DNA from: Puniceibacterium sediminis
GTDB taxonomy: Bacteria; Pseudomonadota; Alphaproteobacteria; Rhodobacterales; Rhodobacteraceae
NCBI RefSeq assembly: GCF_900188035.1
Contig: NZ_FZNN01000001.1
Span: 186,001 to 250,000 of the forward strand
Length of the DNA stretch: 64,000 bases
Direction: 5' to 3'
Every line of letters starts with the position of its first letter. The stretch's first letter is position 1. The translations under genes were made by a program, and so were the position numbers. The notes under the pieces are model-generated. The model ran no database searches. It had not been told where the DNA came from and saw only the letters and a list, made by a program, of their open reading frames with translations. Positions 63,708-64,000 of this stretch are shown here, piece after piece.

Positions 63708-64000
63708 ATGCTGTATTGGCTGACCGGATTGTCGGATGGCGGGGATTTCTTTAACCTTTTCAGGTATATCACCTTTCGCGCCGGTGGGGCCTTCATGACC
63801 GCGCTGGTGTTCGGGTTCATCTTTGGCCAGCCGCTGATCAACGTCCTGCGCCGCACACAGGGCAAGGGCCAGCCGATCCGATCCGATGGCCCCGAGGGGC
63901 ATTTCATCAAGGCCGGCACGCCCACGATGGGTGGGCTGCTGATCGTCGGCGCGCTGCTGACCTCGACCCTGCTGTGGGCGCGGCTGGACAACCCGTTCGT
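63708..64000 (+). CDS. mraY: Phospho-MurNAc-pentapeptide transferase MraY (5' part)
   Basis: The first 97 residues are present before the window ends: [20 protein letters not shown], a helix with [15 protein letters not shown], and the family signature [17 protein letters not shown]. MraY makes lipid I at the inner membrane. AAAAAGGAAAG lies upstream. The gene continues beyond 64000. Confidence 0.96.
   Translation, partial: MLYWLTGLSDGGDFFNLFRYITFRAGGAFMTALVFGFIFGQPLINVLRRTQGKGQPIRSDGPEGHFIKAGTPTMGGLLIVGALLTSTLLWARLDNPF

Overview
The window is high-GC (roughly 60-65 %) DNA from an alphaproteobacterium of the Rhodobacterales, most likely the Roseobacter group. This rests on a VPLPA-type CTERM sorting signal (32779-33348), a SAM-II riboswitch in front of metZ, a DUF1127 gene followed by an array of CUCCUCCC-loop RNAs like the CcaF1-CcsR locus of Rhodobacter, an hflK-hflC-DUF2065-degP cluster, and meso-DAP type cell-wall genes. 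Nearly all of it is ordinary chromosomal core. I see no prophage, transposase or CRISPR array.

Layout. 1-4.0 kb: end of a drug/metabolite exporter, serine dehydratase, a GST, an unknown protein and rpiA. 4.2-9.8 kb: glutathione reductase, then the HflK/HflC membrane-protease regulators, a DUF2065 protein and a Do-type protease. 9.9-16.4 kb: a small signalling pair (MetOD1-like protein plus PAS-GGDEF), a [2Fe-2S] ferredoxin, a VCBS-like exported protein, purD, xseA and a small secreted protein. 16.7-25.2 kb: a formate-dehydrogenase-type NuoE-NuoF fusion without its catalytic subunit, ftsY, an EamA transporter, yciB, and an orphan molybdopterin hydroxylase overlapping a DUF2235 hydrolase. 25.3-30.1 kb: histidine genes hisB-H-A-F-E on the minus strand, with a DUF2147 gene on the plus strand among them. 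30.3-32.6 kb: a NaeI-family restriction-modification pair beside two identical tRNA-Gly(GCC) genes, the only clearly accessory segment. 32.8-49.5 kb: a CTERM protein, pyruvate carboxylase, an FMN hydroxyacid dehydrogenase, UvrD helicase, a GST, an unknown protein, riboswitch-controlled metZ, folE2, trkH and valS. 50.0-50.9 kb: the DUF1127-sRNA array. 51.1-56.3 kb: an Mrp ATPase and a cobalamin-riboswitch-controlled B12 uptake operon. 57.0-64 kb: start of the division/cell-wall cluster mraZ-rsmH-ftsL-ftsI-murE-murF-mraY.

Most striking signals. (1) At 50019-50883 (minus strand) a DUF1127 gene is followed by nine hairpins carrying the anti-Shine-Dalgarno-like motif CUCCUCCC in their loops. They are arranged in exact 119-bp repeats and closed by an intrinsic terminator. 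Stem changes are G-U wobbles only if the minus strand is the RNA. The architecture matches the known CcsR family but is longer than the four-copy Rhodobacter locus. (2) A heptamer CGTATGG repeats with an exact 11-nt period at two distant places: between genes at 28346-28385 and inside the valS reading frame at 47276-47326. I do not recognise this repeat. (3) The SAM-II riboswitch has an inserted hairpin and an adjacent terminator. (4) TGGG direct repeats resembling MraZ boxes lie in the long leader of mraZ.

All functional calls come from reading the sequence and from knowledge of the families. No database search was run.
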